A stretch of DNA of 64,000 nt from positions 1,074,701 to 1,138,700 of the forward strand of contig NC_049994.1 of assembly GCF_000003815.2 (NCBI RefSeq); not shown here. Direction: 5' to 3'. Positions within the stretch are counted from its first letter, which is position 1. The DNA is from Branchiostoma floridae. Lineage: Eukaryota; Chordata; Leptocardii; Amphioxiformes; Branchiostomatidae. More model-generated notes on the stretch are below. The model saw nothing but the letters and a program-made list of their open reading frames with translations, did no database searches and was not told where the DNA came from.

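Noticed and set aside
59718-62621. Several plus-strand ORFs of 60-225 codons over mucin domain I
   Set aside because: Antisense of the Thr-rich repeats, with no domain and no independent gene signal.

Overview
The window is animal genomic DNA. One giant gene on the minus strand fills it, and its introns are packed with transposon debris. Single-module, phase-1 EGF exons, a NIDO-AMOP-VWD core, a Penelope-like element, many short inverted-repeat elements and runs of N (draft assembly) point to an invertebrate deuterostome. A cephalochordate such as Branchiostoma is my best guess; it rests on gene style, not on a database match.

The gene runs from beyond 64000 (5' end outside the window) down to at least 887 (3' end not identified). 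I reconstructed 46 exons. All acceptors end in AG, all donors start with GT, and the phases join across the whole chain. Order from N- to C-terminus: two huge Ser/Thr mucin exons (59411-64000 and 47395-57299, about 14.5 kb of coding DNA); a Sushi/CCP module (46746-46922); eight EGF modules (45517 down to 36626); NIDO (36070-31139); AMOP (31139-30455) and a short Cys exon; a VWD region with a GDPH motif (29707-27107); an Ig/cadherin-like segment (26580-21376); 24 further EGF modules, mostly calcium-binding type (21566-2937); a SEA domain split over two exons (2726-1814); and a partial EGF (964-887). Visible coding length is about 21.4 kb (about 7,100 residues). The core order matches the MUC4 / SUSD2 / Mesh family of NIDO-AMOP-VWD proteins. 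The product is probably a very large secreted or membrane-tethered epithelial mucin that could be cut at GDPH, and perhaps at a polybasic site inside NIDO.

The mucin part is built of three tandem-repeat classes: about 41 aa (first exon), 40 aa (120 bp, centre of the second exon) and 16 aa (48 bp, end of the second exon). At least eight places in these arrays have lost frame by small indels. These are either sequencing/assembly errors in low-complexity DNA or a broken allele.

The introns hold a Penelope-like retroelement (4978-6508) with inverted flanking repeats and hammerhead-ribozyme-like motifs, relics of related repeats, three LINE fragments, two tRNA-type SINEs, more than a dozen terminal-inverted-repeat elements, three minisatellites (20, 30 and about 62-79 bp units), microsatellites and four assembly gaps. 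I found no convincing plus-strand gene, no structural RNA gene outside the mobile elements, and no promoter or polyadenylation site for the large gene.
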